A stretch of 64,000 nt of DNA from Hydrogenovibrio sp. SC-1. Its GTDB lineage: Bacteria; Pseudomonadota; Gammaproteobacteria; Thiomicrospirales; Thiomicrospiraceae. How positions within the stretch are numbered: position 1 is the first letter of the stretch; every line of letters begins with the position of its first letter. The notes under the pieces are model-generated. The model searched no databases and had not been told where the DNA came from. It saw only the letters and a program-made list of their open reading frames with translations. Location: assembly GCF_002848135.1 (NCBI RefSeq), contig NZ_PKGB01000006.1:1-64000 (forward strand), in the 5' to 3' direction. The position numbers and the translations under genes are program-made. Below are positions 1 through 12,120 of the stretch, in pieces.

Positions 1-777
1 CCTGTGATTATTGGTGCAATGATTCTAGCACCGCTAATGTCGCCCATCATTTCTTTATCAATGGGAGTTTTAAGACAAAATATTGATCTCATAGCAACCA
101 GTAGCAGTACGTTACTGGTGGGTATGAGTCTAGCCCTAATGTTTGGCACAGTGCTAACGTGGTTAATACCATTGACAATGATTACGCCTGAAATTCAAGC
201 GCGATTGAGTCCAAATTTATTGGATTTAGGGGTGGCCATTTTTTCTGGTATTGCTGCAGCTTATGCCAGTGCACGTTCAGAAGTTGCGAAGAGTTTGGCG
301 GGTGTGGCCATTGCGGTGGCCTTGGTACCACCACTAGGCGTAGCGGCAATTGGGGTTGGCTGGTGGGAGTGGTCCATTTTTTGGGGGGCTTTCTTGCTCT
401 TTTTAACCAACCTGGTTGGCATTATTTTAGCGGCAGCAGCCACTTTTCTACTGATGGGATTCAGTCCTTTCCATTTAGCAAAACGTGGATTATTAATTAC
501 GACGGTCTTTGTGATGCTTGTCAGTATTCCATTGGTATTCGCATTTAATAGTTTGGTTCAAAAGCAGCGCATTACTACGGTTTTGCAGCAATTAGAATTT
601 AAGGATATTGAGGTTCGAGATATTCAAGTGATCAGTAATGATGAGCATATTATTGCTGTGAAATTACTGTCAAATCGTGTTTTGCAGTCAGATGAAATAG
701 TTACTGTAAAAAGTAGAATGGAAAAAGAACTGGGACATGCTATTCGTTTAGAAGCACAATTGGTCGTGGTTCAATAA
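1..777 (+). CDS. DUF389 family membrane protein, 5-prime end outside window
   Basis: The reading frame is open from the first base, so the true start lies upstream of the window; the GTG at 4 is only an internal codon. The visible 258 residues hold about five hydrophobic segments. Near the start is the motif IIGAMILAPLMSPI, typical of the DUF389 (TIGR00341) family, and a second Gly/Ala/Pro-rich segment (VALVPPLGVAAIGVG) lies near residue 110. The last 75 residues are soluble and mixed alpha/beta. DUF389 proteins are inner-membrane proteins of unknown function. The gene converges on phosphoribulokinase across a shared terminator. Confidence 0.8.
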   Translation, partial: PVIIGAMILAPLMSPIISLSMGVLRQNIDLIATSSSTLLVGMSLALMFGTVLTWLIPLTMITPEIQARLSPNLLDLGVAIFSGIAAAYASARSEVAKSLAGVAIAVALVPPLGVAAIGVGWWEWSIFWGAFLLFLTNLVGIILAAAATFLLMGFSPFHLAKRGLLITTVFVMLVSIPLVFAFNSLVQKQRITTVLQQLEFKDIEVRDIQVISNDEHIIAVKLLSNRVLQSDEIVTVKSRMEKELGHAIRLEAQLVVVQ

Positions 778-798
778 GTTACATGGATCTCAGGCATA

Positions 799-828
799 AA
801 AAAACCTGTTTAAAAAACAGGTTTTTTA
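799..828. terminator. Bidirectional rho-independent terminator
   Basis: An A-run plus CCTGTT pairs with AACAGG plus a T-run around a short A-rich loop, so both strands read a stem followed by T. It sits between two convergent genes and can end both. Confidence 0.85.
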
Positions 829-854
829 GACGCTAATGCTGCGTGTCGAGTCGA

Positions 855-1799
855 CTAGGATTGTGCTAATCGAGCAATTGCGGCACGTTTTTTAGCAATC
901 AGATTTTGAATGATGGGTGTCATCATCAAATCCATTGCTTGAACCATGTGCTGACCACCACAGACAAGGGTTTCTTCGTTCTGTAGGAAAGCACCTTCAA
1001 TTTGATCTTTGACTGCTTCTAAGTTGATATCTTGATGGCGAATATGACAAATCAACAATGAATCTTCTGGTGCTGGACCCATAGGTGCATCAGGAGACAT
1101 GGTTGAAAATGGATCAGAAGTGTCAATAAGTGGTACACGGTGAAAATTGATATGTGTACGGTGGAACTGTGGCACGATAGTTTCAATATAGTCAGGCATA
1201 CGCTCAAGAATAATATCGTGAACTTGCTGAACAGAGTAAGGACGCTCTGATGTATCGCGATAGATTTTTTGCATCCATTCGATATTGACACAAGGGGCAA
1301 CACCAATACCTAAATCGACATATTGGGCAACATTGTGCATGCCTTCTTCAGGGCCATGATCCATACGTTTTACCATGCCATGCAAGCCTTCATAGAAAAG
1401 TACATCTGTGCCTTCTGGAATGGCTTCCCAAGGGGTAAATTCACCTGGTGAAAGGTTGGTTCCAAGGCGTGCATTATGCTCTGTAGCCTCTTCTTCACTA
1501 TGAATATAGTAACGACGCTTACCTGTCGCATTTTCTTTATATTCTTTAAACAACGCTTCTAATTCGGCAAATTCATTGGCTGCTTCAGCAAAGTGCGTTA
1601 GAACTGGACCGCCATTGGCTTTAGACTCAGCGACCTTTTGTTTCATATCCGTACGACAATATTTGTGGTAGCTGTCACCTTCAACAATGGCGACATTTAA
1701 GTTTTCACGGTCAAAAATCTTTTCTACTGCGCGTTTAACAAATGAAGTTCCCGCGCCAGATGAGCCTGTAACGGTTACGATAGGATGTTCTACTGACAT
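855..1799 (-). CDS. prk: Phosphoribulokinase, class I (Calvin cycle)
   Basis: Phosphorylates ribulose 5-phosphate with ATP to ribulose 1,5-bisphosphate, the substrate of RuBisCO, in the cytosol. The 314-residue length fits the bacterial class I enzyme. A P-loop (GSSGAGTS, residues 12-19) follows the first beta strand. The segments EGDSYHKYCR, FYEGLHGM and ERPYSVQQVHDIILERMPDY are characteristic of the family. The ATG follows a good ribosome site (AAAGGAGA). It stands alone between gyrB and a DUF389 gene, not beside other Calvin-cycle genes. With soxCD in the same window it marks the organism as an autotroph. Confidence 0.95.
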   Translation of the reverse strand: MSVEHPIVTVTGSSGAGTSFVKRAVEKIFDRENLNVAIVEGDSYHKYCRTDMKQKVAESKANGGPVLTHFAEAANEFAELEALFKEYKENATGKRRYYIHSEEEATEHNARLGTNLSPGEFTPWEAIPEGTDVLFYEGLHGMVKRMDHGPEEGMHNVAQYVDLGIGVAPCVNIEWMQKIYRDTSERPYSVQQVHDIILERMPDYIETIVPQFHRTHINFHRVPLIDTSDPFSTMSPDAPMGPAPEDSLLICHIRHQDINLEAVKDQIEGAFLQNEETLVCGGQHMVQAMDLMMTPIIQNLIAKKRAAIARLAQS

Positions 1800-1917
1800 A
1801 TGATTGTCTCCTTTAGTAGGGTTGCCAAGTCAAAAAGAGGTTGGCAAGCTATCTTACGGAATAGTGTGGTATTCAGTAAGCGTTTTAAGTTATAAAAATT
1901 AAAAAATTTGAAAAATG

Positions 1918-4377
<2,460 letters not shown>

Positions 4378-4562
4378 TTATTTGTCGAGATTTGTGTTGA
4401 ATACAATCAAAATAACTTGCCAATTCTACCATAATTTTTCTAATTTTGTCTCGCTTAAATGTTATCAGAAACGGAAGCTATAACGCTTTGATAAAAAACG
4501 ATAATTTGATAGTTTTCACTTGCTGGAAATGGCAGAACATAAGTGTTTGTCATTAAGAATAA

Positions 4563-4572
4563 CCAGGCCTGG
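4563..4572. repeat. CCAGGCCTGG palindrome, copy 1
   Basis: Intergenic copy just downstream of the ChaN-like gene. The palindrome extends to 12 bp (ACCAGGCCTGGT). Confidence 0.85.
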
Positions 4573-4576
4573 TGGG

Positions 4577-5575
4577 TTAATGACAGGTTTTTAACTTGGC
4601 CTGCTCAAACATGGCCTTCATCGCCGCACGACGTTTTGTCGCTTGAACATAGTCAGTCGGTTGGGCTGGAACGATAAGTAAGTAATCACCGAGTTTTAAA
4701 TCATCGGATTGGAGGCTGGGTTGGTCAAATACTGTTTGACTAATAGGACTGATCACAGAGAGGGTTAATTTAGGGTTAAGGTGCTTGAGTGCTGCAACTG
4801 TGCCTAACCCTGAATTGCTATGAAAAGCACCATTGAGGTGGATAATTTGGCTGTTAGTGTATTGAGAATGGGCTAAATGAACGGATTCGGCCATGCTATT
4901 GTCGCGCAACAGTTGAGCAAAGTAGCTATTGCTGGGTTGGGATTGTCCGTTATGAGAAGCCTTCCCTTGCTGCATAAATTGTTGAAACTGAGCTGCATAA
5001 GTCGGATCAGAATAGAAGGGATCTTTTGGAAGGTATTGAGCATCACGAGTCGGTAATTTTTTTAAATACGTCTTGCCTTGTCGACCAACACAACGCACTG
5101 TATCTGCGGGTGCATTGGCGGCGATTACGGGTATAAAGTGTTGTTTGGCAAATTCGACTAAAGGTCGGTAACTGGCGGCATAATTTCCCCAAGCAGGCGC
5201 CTCCTTAATCAAGGTCTTTTCTCCAATCTCACTATCGAGATAGCGATTTAAAATGTCTTGTTGGTCACGATTAAATTGTTCCATCGACAGCACCTGGTGG
5301 GGCCTTTGTTGAAACAATTTCGCTTGAAGTTGGGCTTGAAACAGGTGAACGGCATGGTTGCCATGAAACTCACCGAAAAAGATCACCTCTTTATCGGCGA
5401 GTCTTTTAGCCAATGACGCTAGGGAAAGCACCTCTAGCGTTCGGCTATCGACTATCTGATAGTCGTATAAGGTCGTAAAGGGGGCGAGTTTGGGTAGATT
5501 ATTTGCACTCACCTCTTGGCTAATAACAAATTGGCTAATAATGAAAAAAAGCCAGCCAAGACGCGTGTATCGCAT
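4577..5575 (-). CDS. ChaN-like (DUF399) exported protein
   Basis: Predicted periplasmic or envelope protein of the ChaN/DUF399 family, some members of which bind haem. An N-terminal signal peptide of about 25 residues ends at an Ala-X-Ala-type site (EVSA). No lipobox cysteine is visible, unlike lipoprotein ChaN members. Family marks are FFGEFHGNHAVH near residue 70, SMEQFNRDQQ, and a conserved Ala/Asn-rich VIAANAPADTVR. It lies 2 bp downstream of a SYLF-domain gene, so the two are co-transcribed. A haem or metal role is inferred from the family only. Confidence 0.8.
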   Translation of the reverse strand: MRYTRLGWLFFIISQFVISQEVSANNLPKLAPFTTLYDYQIVDSRTLEVLSLASLAKRLADKEVIFFGEFHGNHAVHLFQAQLQAKLFQQRPHQVLSMEQFNRDQQDILNRYLDSEIGEKTLIKEAPAWGNYAASYRPLVEFAKQHFIPVIAANAPADTVRCVGRQGKTYLKKLPTRDAQYLPKDPFYSDPTYAAQFQQFMQQGKASHNGQSQPSNSYFAQLLRDNSMAESVHLAHSQYTNSQIIHLNGAFHSNSGLGTVAALKHLNPKLTLSVISPISQTVFDQPSLQSDDLKLGDYLLIVPAQPTDYVQATKRRAAMKAMFEQAKLKTCH

Positions 5576-5577
5576 GA

Positions 5578-6138
5578 TTATTTGGGTTCAAATTTAAATT
5601 TTTGACCCGCAACAGAGGCTTCATACATGAGACCGCCTTTGGCGATAATGAAAGTGGCCATACCTTTGTAATAGTTTGCGGTGGTTTTGGCATTGTTTTG
5701 ACCGCCGCTGGCTGAGGTTGACATCCCTTTGGTTCCCGCTTCAGCAGAAGCGCCAGCGGTTAGCACGACCACAGTCGCCTGTGCACTAAATTCAAAGTTG
5801 TCACTGGTAAACTCATTATAGGCACGTTCATCTTCAAAAAAGATCACTTGGCTATATGCTTGACCACCCATTTGAAAGCCAATAGACGCCTGGTAAAGTG
5901 TGGACTTGCCCATATATTTGTGTGCCTTATAAACACGCCCTTCACCATAAGCACCACCTACGACAAAGCCTGCTTTGGCAATGGTTGGAAAAATGGCATA
6001 GCCATAAGCTGAATCAAAAAATGCTTGAGGTGCTTTGGCATCCTTGAACATGTCGACGGTATCTTTATATTCGTCTGCAGCAGCGGGTTGGAATAAAAAG
6101 GGAATACATAATAATAAGGCAAATAGTGGGGTTCTCAT
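5578..6138 (-). CDS. SYLF-domain (YSC84-related) exported protein
   Basis: A 186-residue protein with a clear signal peptide (about residues 1-21, ending PAAA). The mature part is one SYLF domain: AYGYAIFPTIAKAGFVVGGAYGEG, then GFQMGGQAYSQVIFF and a Gly/Ser/Ala-rich C-terminal half. SYLF domains bind lipids in eukaryotic YSC84; the bacterial role is not established. It is the first gene of a two-gene unit with the ChaN-like gene. Confidence 0.82.
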   Translation of the reverse strand: MRTPLFALLLCIPFLFQPAAADEYKDTVDMFKDAKAPQAFFDSAYGYAIFPTIAKAGFVVGGAYGEGRVYKAHKYMGKSTLYQASIGFQMGGQAYSQVIFFEDERAYNEFTSDNFEFSAQATVVVLTAGASAEAGTKGMSTSASGGQNNAKTTANYYKGMATFIIAKGGLMYEASVAGQKFKFEPK

Positions 6139-6235
6139 TAGGTGTCCTTTTTATGAGGTAGATTCAACAATATGTTATTCAGCTTAATAATGGCGCAATG
6201 CTTGAAAAATATCAAGCAAAATGCCGTTAAAAGAC

Positions 6236-6245
6236 CCAGGCCTGG
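6236..6245. repeat. CCAGGCCTGG palindrome, copy 2
   Basis: Intergenic copy a few bases past the stop codon of the DUF3240 gene, at the end of the metal-efflux operon. Confidence 0.85.
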
Positions 6246-6250
6246 TTATT

Positions 6251-6565
6251 TTAAGCCAGACCCTGAGCCAAACAAGGAATGACACGATAACTTAAAGGTG
6301 TATTGGGTAGCAGGGCTTTCAAAGCCGATAGGATGGTTGGGTAATCCTCAAAAGTGGTTTCGACTTCTAAGCGCATTTTAGGGATATAGCCGGCGACTTT
6401 CTCATCCACGGTTTCAAAAGTTTGTTGTGGATGATAGGATTCAACACGGTATATGTGGAAACGCATTTCTGGCTTCATGACCAATAGCGCATCACTTAAA
6501 ACATGCTTATGTTTTGGGTCGATCAGAACTTGTAGTTGCACAACATCTTGTTGTTCTTTAAGCAT
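6251..6565 (-). CDS. DUF3240 family PII-like small protein
   Basis: A 104-residue protein. I place the start at the ATG at 6565, preceded by AAAGGAGAG, rather than the longer frame opening 48 bases upstream. The C-terminal half (KVAGYIPKMRLEVETTF, then ALKALLPNTPLSYRVIPCLAQG) matches my memory of DUF3240, small ferredoxin-fold proteins encoded next to metal-efflux RND genes. It overlaps the pump gene by 8 bp and ends the operon. A metal-sensing or accessory role in efflux is inferred from context only. Confidence 0.7.
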   Translation of the reverse strand: MLKEQQDVVQLQVLIDPKHKHVLSDALLVMKPEMRFHIYRVESYHPQQTFETVDEKVAGYIPKMRLEVETTFEDYPTILSALKALLPNTPLSYRVIPCLAQGLA

Positions 6566-9500
6566 GTTGCTCTCCTTTATCGGTTGCGGTTTGTCCCAGA
6601 GACATGAGCCCAAATCGTTGGAAAATAATCGGTAAAATTAACAACGTTAAGAGGGTAGAGGTAATGAGACCACCAATCACGACAATGGCTAAAGGCCGTT
6701 GAATTTCTGAACCTGCCCCTGTGGCAAACACCAAAGGAACTAATCCAAGTGCGGCAATCGAAGCGGTCATTAATACGGGCCTTAGACGACGTAATGCTCC
6801 TTGAATTAACACTTCCGCCATTGGTAAGCCTTCCGCAATCAGTTGGTTAAAGTAACTAATCATGACCACTCCGTTTAAGACCGCTATCCCCAATAAGGCA
6901 ATAAAGCCGACTGAGGCGGGAACCGATAAATATTCACCCGTGATCCAAAGTGCAACAATTCCCCCAATCAATGCAAATGGGATATTGACTAATACCATCA
7001 TTGATTGTGAGATGGATTGGAAGGTGCTAAATAAGATTAAGAAAATTAACACCAAAGCAATCGGTACGACAATGGAAAGCTTTTCAGCCGCACGCTGTTG
7101 ATTTTCGAATTGTCCGCCCCACTCGAAGTAAACGCCCTCCGGTGCAGATAGTTTTTCCGCTTCCAGTTTGGCATCCTCAACAAAGCTGACTAAATCTCGG
7201 CCGGAGACATTGGCAATGACGGTTGCATAACGTTTGCCCTGCTCACGTTGAATCGATACCGGTCCGGTCACTTCTTTCGCCGTTACCAGTTGACTCAGTA
7301 AAACGGAATGGCCATTCGCCAACGCCACGGCCTGTTGAAGCATTTCGATCTTAGAGGCTTTACTCGACTCAGGTCCTCGAATAATCAAAGGAATCTGACG
7401 AATACCTTCATAGATGGTGCCCACTTCTAACCCATTAATCTGAGCGCGAATTAGCTCTTCTATCGCAATCACGCTCAGGCCTAACCGGGCTGCCATATCT
7501 CGATTAACAGTGAGCTTCAAATAGCGCAAACCATCATTTTTAGGGGTATAGACATCGACAGCACCAGGAATCGCTTCAACCTTTGCCACTAATTGATCGG
7601 CTAATTGTGCTAAAGCAGCTTGTGATTCACCGAAGATTTTGATGGCAATATCCCCCCTAGCACCCGTTAACATTTCATCAACTCGCATTTGAATCGGTTG
7701 GGTGAAGGCGTAGTTAATGCCAGGAAAGTCTCTTTCGACAACCGTTCGAATGGCTTCAATTAGTTCGTCTTTGGTTTCCATACGCCATTCATTTTTAGGC
7801 TTTAACACCATAAAAGTATCGGTATCATTTAAGCCCATAGGATCTAACCCTAATTCATCTGAACCGACTCGAGCAACAATACGGGTGATTTCAGGCACTT
7901 CTTCAAGCAATCGCTTCTGGATTCGCATGTCCATGCGTACCGTTTCTTTCAGGCCAATAGATGGGATTTTTTCGACTTGGAAAATAATATTGCCTTCATC
8001 CATTTGTGGCATAAAGGTTTTCCCGACCTGAGTATAAACCCAACCCGCCACTAAGAGTGCACTTGCCGCAAAACCAATAATAATTTTGTCGTTGGCTAGA
8101 CTCCATTTTAATGCCGGCAAATAAATGGCGGATAATTTTCGAATTAACCAAGGCTCTTCATGTGACGGTTTCCCTAGAATAAAGGAAGCCAAAGTAGGAA
8201 TAATGGTTAAAGACAGGATCAGTGAGCTACCGAGTGCAAAAATAATGGTTAATGCCACCGGCACAAACAGTTTTCCTTCCAATCCTTCTAAGGTTAATAA
8301 AGGCAGGAATACAGTCATAATAATTAAAATACCCGACACAACAGGTACAGTAACTTCTTGTAGCGCTCGATAAATGATATGCAATTTTGAAAGATTGGCT
8401 TTATCTCGTTCCTGAGTGGTGACAATATTTTCGACCACCACCACTGCGGCATCGACCAGCATCCCCACCGCAATGGCAAGCCCGCCCAGTGACATAAGGT
8501 TAGCTGACAGCCCATAAAAATACATCAAAATAAAAGTCATTAAAGCGGCCAATGGCAAAATCAACGCGACTGTGACAGCGGCTCGGACATTGCCTAAGAA
8601 AATCAACAAGACCAAAATAACCAATACAACTGCTTCTAATAAGGCTTTGGAAACCGTAAATATCGCTTTATCAACCAATTCACTCCGATTGTAAAACACC
8701 GAAATAGAAATGCCATTCGGTAAAGCAGACTGTAATTCATTTAAACGCTGTTCAACATCCTGCACCACTTGTTTCGCATTCGCCCCCCGTAAAGCCATGA
8801 CCAAACCTTGTACGGCTTCCGCTTCGCCATTCTGGGTTACTGCGCCATTGCGATAGAGGGAATCGACTTTGACCTCTGCTAAGGACTTAAGGTAGATAGG
8901 AGCTTCGTTGCTGTAGCTCACCACGATGTTTTCAATATCCTCAATAGAGGTTAAGTTGCCCTCGGTCCGAACCAATAATACTTCTTCACCTTGGTTTAAG
9001 CGTCCTGCACCATCGTTTTGGTTATTGTTTTGGACGGCCTGTGTTAATTGATCTAAGCCAATTTCATGGGCTTGCAGCGCTGAGAATTTGGGTTGGATAC
9101 TAAATACTTTGACAAAGCCACCTAGCGCATTTACATCGGCCACGCCTGGAACACCGCGTAAAGCGGGACGAATCACCCAGTCCAATAGGCCGCGTTTCTG
9201 TTGGGCATTAAGGGTGTCACCCTCGATGGTAAACATAAAAACGTCACTTAAAGGGGTTGATAAAGGTGAAATACCGCCCGTTACGCCCATCGGTAGATTG
9301 ACATTGCCAAGGCGTTCAGCCACTTGCTGACGGGCCCAGTAGACATCAGTGCCTTCTTTGAAGTCTAAGGTAATGTCGGCAATCGCATATTTAGCTAAGG
9401 ATCGCAAACTGACTTGGTTGGGGATCCCCAACAACTCCATTTCTAATGGGGTAATTACGCGTTGTTCGACTTCGTTTGGCGTCATGCCAGGCGCTTTTAA

Positions 9501-9647
9501 AATAATTTTAACCTGAACGGGGGAGACGTCTGGAAAAGCATCAATCGGAGTTTTTTGAAACGCAATCCATCCCCCGCCTGTAATGGCTAAAATCAGTAAA
9601 ACGACCAAAATACGCTGGGTTAAGAAAAACTGAATCAGACGATTCAT
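6558..9647 (-). CDS. CusA/CzcA-type heavy-metal efflux RND pump
   Basis: Inner-membrane proton/metal antiporter of the HME-RND family, 1029 residues from the ATG at 9647 (ribosome site GGAGG; a longer upstream start would overlap the previous gene). It opens with RND hallmarks: TM1, then FPDVSPVQVKIILKAPGMTPNEVEQRVITPLE. The TM4 segment GLAIAVGMLVDAAVVVVEN carries the Asp used for proton relay and resembles the CusA-type version. It works with the adaptor and TolC-like channel encoded just upstream. Substrate (Cu/Ag or a divalent metal) cannot be settled from sequence alone. Confidence 0.9.
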   Translation of the reverse strand: MNRLIQFFLTQRILVVLLILAITGGGWIAFQKTPIDAFPDVSPVQVKIILKAPGMTPNEVEQRVITPLEMELLGIPNQVSLRSLAKYAIADITLDFKEGTDVYWARQQVAERLGNVNLPMGVTGGISPLSTPLSDVFMFTIEGDTLNAQQKRGLLDWVIRPALRGVPGVADVNALGGFVKVFSIQPKFSALQAHEIGLDQLTQAVQNNNQNDGAGRLNQGEEVLLVRTEGNLTSIEDIENIVVSYSNEAPIYLKSLAEVKVDSLYRNGAVTQNGEAEAVQGLVMALRGANAKQVVQDVEQRLNELQSALPNGISISVFYNRSELVDKAIFTVSKALLEAVVLVILVLLIFLGNVRAAVTVALILPLAALMTFILMYFYGLSANLMSLGGLAIAVGMLVDAAVVVVENIVTTQERDKANLSKLHIIYRALQEVTVPVVSGILIIMTVFLPLLTLEGLEGKLFVPVALTIIFALGSSLILSLTIIPTLASFILGKPSHEEPWLIRKLSAIYLPALKWSLANDKIIIGFAASALLVAGWVYTQVGKTFMPQMDEGNIIFQVEKIPSIGLKETVRMDMRIQKRLLEEVPEITRIVARVGSDELGLDPMGLNDTDTFMVLKPKNEWRMETKDELIEAIRTVVERDFPGINYAFTQPIQMRVDEMLTGARGDIAIKIFGESQAALAQLADQLVAKVEAIPGAVDVYTPKNDGLRYLKLTVNRDMAARLGLSVIAIEELIRAQINGLEVGTIYEGIRQIPLIIRGPESSKASKIEMLQQAVALANGHSVLLSQLVTAKEVTGPVSIQREQGKRYATVIANVSGRDLVSFVEDAKLEAEKLSAPEGVYFEWGGQFENQQRAAEKLSIVVPIALVLIFLILFSTFQSISQSMMVLVNIPFALIGGIVALWITGEYLSVPASVGFIALLGIAVLNGVVMISYFNQLIAEGLPMAEVLIQGALRRLRPVLMTASIAALGLVPLVFATGAGSEIQRPLAIVVIGGLITSTLLTLLILPIIFQRFGLMSLGQTATDKGEQHA

Positions 9648-9648
9648 G

Positions 9649-10800
9649 TTATTCGCCTCCTTCAGCTTCAAACACCGCTTTTATGGCAGAGGTACTTTTG
9701 ATAACAATTTCTGGCGCCGATCCAAAGTCACTAGTAGTTTTAAAATAGAGGGAATCACCGTCAATATTCAAAATCTCGATCGGAATGGCTTGAATCTCAG
9801 TCATTTTCTTCAAAAAAACGACGGTTTGTCCGGCTAATTGCGCAACGGCATTACGAGGTACCTTATAAGCGACTTCTGAGGGCGCAATGGCGATGTTAAA
9901 TTGAGCCTGAACACGTTGGCCGGGAATTAATGCATGATTGGCATTTGGTGCGTCAATGTGAACTAACACCGTTTGTGTCATGGGATCAGCGACATTTGGA
10001 ATCAACTCGATTTCACCTGTGACTGAAGAGCGGGAGGTTTTAACTGTGACAGCTTGACCAATGGTTAAGTCTTTAGAGTCTTCAACCGGAACTGGCACTT
10101 CAATGACAATGGGGTCAGTTGATCCTAAAGAAATAATCGCCTGATTGGCATTTAAACGTTCTCCAGCTTTGACTTGAAGATCAAATAGCTCACCATCGGC
10201 AGGTGCCGTTATCTGTAATTTGGCTGGTTGAAGTTGTTGTGTTTTAACCAAGGTTTGAATCGCTTGAGGAGCCATACCCAGTAAAGCTAAATCCTGCTGC
10301 TGTTGCCGTTTAATTTGCATAGCCTTGTTATATTCTGCTTTAGCACTCTGGAAGTTCTTGGTAGAAACGACTCCAGTTTTCATCAGCTTTTCGGCACGCG
10401 CCAAGTTATATTTGGCATTATTAAAGTCGGAAAGCGTATTTAAAAAATCTTTTTGGGCCGTTAGGAGGGCTGGACTTTGAATCTGTGCAATGACATCGCC
10501 TTTTTTAGCGGCACCATGGAAATGGATGATTTTGGTGACGAGCCCGGATAATGGCGCCGTAATCAAATAGGATTGATCTAAAGCGACCACTGCTTGACCT
10601 GTGTAAGTTCGGCTAGGATAAGTCGATGCCCGGGTTGTAACGATAGATTCTATGCCTAGATGCTGTTGGTTTTCAGCAGCGATTTGCACCGTTTGGCCAG
10701 CTAAAGCAATTGAAGTGAACGAAGCGCAGAGACCCAGACTAAACCCCAGCGTGACTATTTTTAGAAAGCGAGTTGGTATTAATTGCACGGTGGGTTTCAT
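9649..10800 (-). CDS. RND efflux periplasmic adaptor (CusB/CzcB type)
   Basis: Membrane-fusion protein linking the RND pump to the outer-membrane channel; 383 residues. An N-terminal signal segment (to about residue 34) is followed by a lipoyl-like half (YLITAPLSGLVTKIIHFHGAAKKGDVIAQIQSPAL), an alpha-helical hairpin (about 110-170), the second lipoyl half (LQITAPADGELFDLQVKAGERL) and beta-barrel repeats. The start overlaps the TolC-like gene by 4 bp and the stop lies 1 nt from the pump start, so translation is coupled. Confidence 0.9.
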   Translation of the reverse strand: MKPTVQLIPTRFLKIVTLGFSLGLCASFTSIALAGQTVQIAAENQQHLGIESIVTTRASTYPSRTYTGQAVVALDQSYLITAPLSGLVTKIIHFHGAAKKGDVIAQIQSPALLTAQKDFLNTLSDFNNAKYNLARAEKLMKTGVVSTKNFQSAKAEYNKAMQIKRQQQQDLALLGMAPQAIQTLVKTQQLQPAKLQITAPADGELFDLQVKAGERLNANQAIISLGSTDPIVIEVPVPVEDSKDLTIGQAVTVKTSRSSVTGEIELIPNVADPMTQTVLVHIDAPNANHALIPGQRVQAQFNIAIAPSEVAYKVPRNAVAQLAGQTVVFLKKMTEIQAIPIEILNIDGDSLYFKTTSDFGSAPEIVIKSTSAIKAVFEAEGGE

Positions 10801-11987
10801 TCTAAAATAACTCCTTGGGCTTGGTTGAGGTTGGCGATGGCTTCTAAATGATTTAATTTGGCTAATTCATTGTTCAGTTGGTCGTCAAAAAATTGTTTTT
10901 TTGCTAGTAGTAGAGATTGGATCGTGGTTTCTCCCTGCTGGTATGCCGTTTCTGCAAGTAACATGGCTTCTTCAGAAAGACCTATTTGTTGTTGTGCTAG
11001 TTTTTCGATTTCCTGAGCGGCTTGCAAATTTCTCTCGGCTCTTAAAATGGTGAGTGCTAGGTTTTGTTCTACTTGTGTTTGTCGCATTTGTGCATCTGTC
11101 AGTAACTGATTTTGCTCTGAGGAGCGGGCGTCGGCTCCTGGATCTAGTCCGAGAGGTAAAGAAATTTCTGCAATCAAAAATTGTTTGTCCGCAGAACCAT
11201 CACCAGCGGCTTCGTTTCGAGAGCCGATAAAGAGAGAAGGATTGGCGCCTTTTTGGGCTTTGATTAAGCTAAGTCTGGCCTTTTCAATTTCAACCAGCGA
11301 CCGATTCAATTCACTTTGTGGATGTGAGCCAGCCACTTTTACTTGTTTTTCGGCTAAAGGCATTGGCAGTTCATCTTGGCCGGTCCAACGAATCAGGTTT
11401 TGTTTGGCAATAGCAAAATTGGCTTGTTGTTGTGACAAGGTTTGTTGGAATTGCATTTTCGATTTTTGTGCCACCAATAAATCGAACTTAGGGCTTTCTC
11501 CGGCATCAACCTTTTGCGTAATAAAATTGACAAGAGATTGGGTTTGCTCCAAGTTTTGCTGGGCAAATGTCAGTTGGACTTGTGCTTTTCGATAGGCCCA
11601 AACGAGTTGGCGTAGCTTTCCCGATGCCGTTAAACGTAATGTTTGGTTCGAAAGTTCGGCTAAAGTTTGATAGGTTGATCCGAGTTGTTCAAGGCTGTCG
11701 GCTTGACCTGACTTCCAGATGGGCATGCGAGCACCAAATTCCCATGAATTGTCGGACTGGTTACCGATGATGCCCGCGTTTTCGTGACGAAGATTCAACT
11801 CAACATCACCCGCAATCCAACTATTGGCATATTTTTGATTGGCTTTTGCTAAGGCTTGGTAGCTAATACCTTGTTTTTTTTGTGGAATTTTGTTGATGAT
11901 TTTCGGTAGTAGGTCGCTATAAGAAAGGGCCCAAGCTGATGATGATAATGTCAGTAAACTGACAGATAGGACTAAAAGTTTCATCAT
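10797..11987 (-). CDS. TolC-family outer-membrane efflux channel
   Basis: First gene of the efflux operon; 396 residues with a signal peptide ending about residue 20 (SSSAWA). The rest is long amphipathic alpha-helix with TolC-family repeats (LVWAYRKAQVQLTFAQQNLEQTQSLV; later AERNLQAAQEIEKLAQQQIGLSEEAMLLAETAYQ). Members form trimeric barrels spanning the outer membrane and periplasm. Upstream lie a Fur-box-like site and a tandem operator, so metal-dependent control is likely. Confidence 0.88.
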   Translation of the reverse strand: MMKLLVLSVSLLTLSSSAWALSYSDLLPKIINKIPQKKQGISYQALAKANQKYANSWIAGDVELNLRHENAGIIGNQSDNSWEFGARMPIWKSGQADSLEQLGSTYQTLAELSNQTLRLTASGKLRQLVWAYRKAQVQLTFAQQNLEQTQSLVNFITQKVDAGESPKFDLLVAQKSKMQFQQTLSQQQANFAIAKQNLIRWTGQDELPMPLAEKQVKVAGSHPQSELNRSLVEIEKARLSLIKAQKGANPSLFIGSRNEAAGDGSADKQFLIAEISLPLGLDPGADARSSEQNQLLTDAQMRQTQVEQNLALTILRAERNLQAAQEIEKLAQQQIGLSEEAMLLAETAYQQGETTIQSLLLAKKQFFDDQLNNELAKLNHLEAIANLNQAQGVILE

Positions 11988-12029
11988 AATATTATGTTTC
12001 TCTAATTTGAGTTAGCGCATGGTAAAAAT

Positions 12030-12051
12030 TGAACCTTAACTGAACCTTAAC
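12030..12051 (-). promoter_or_regulatory. Tandem 11-bp repeat, probable OmpR-family operator
   Basis: TGAACCTTAAC occurs twice head to tail. Read on the minus strand it is GTTAAG-N5-GTTAAG, which differs from the known PmrA/QseB box (YTTAAK-N5-YTTAAK) only at the first base of each half. It lies 43-64 bp upstream of the TolC-like start. The OmpR-type regulator encoded next door is the obvious candidate to bind it. Confidence 0.7.
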
Positions 12052-12101
12052 AAAGTAGAAAATATAAAAAATATTTATGGATTTGAACAAGTAAAATTGT
12101 A

Positions 12102-12120
12102 AATGAAAATAATTCTCATA
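12102..12120. promoter_or_regulatory. Fur-box-like inverted repeat
   Basis: AATGAAAATAATTCTCATA differs at two of 19 positions from the typical gammaproteobacterial Fur site AATGAGAATAATTCTCATT. A weaker half-like copy (AATGAGAATGA) follows at 12154. Both lie 115-170 bp upstream of the efflux operon and downstream of the sensor kinase stop, so they can act only on the efflux operon. Iron or metal control is inferred. Confidence 0.55.

Noticed and set aside
6558-9647. Assigning the RND pump firmly as copper/silver CusA.
   Set aside because: The TM4 motif leans that way, but I could not verify the methionine relay, so the substrate is left open.
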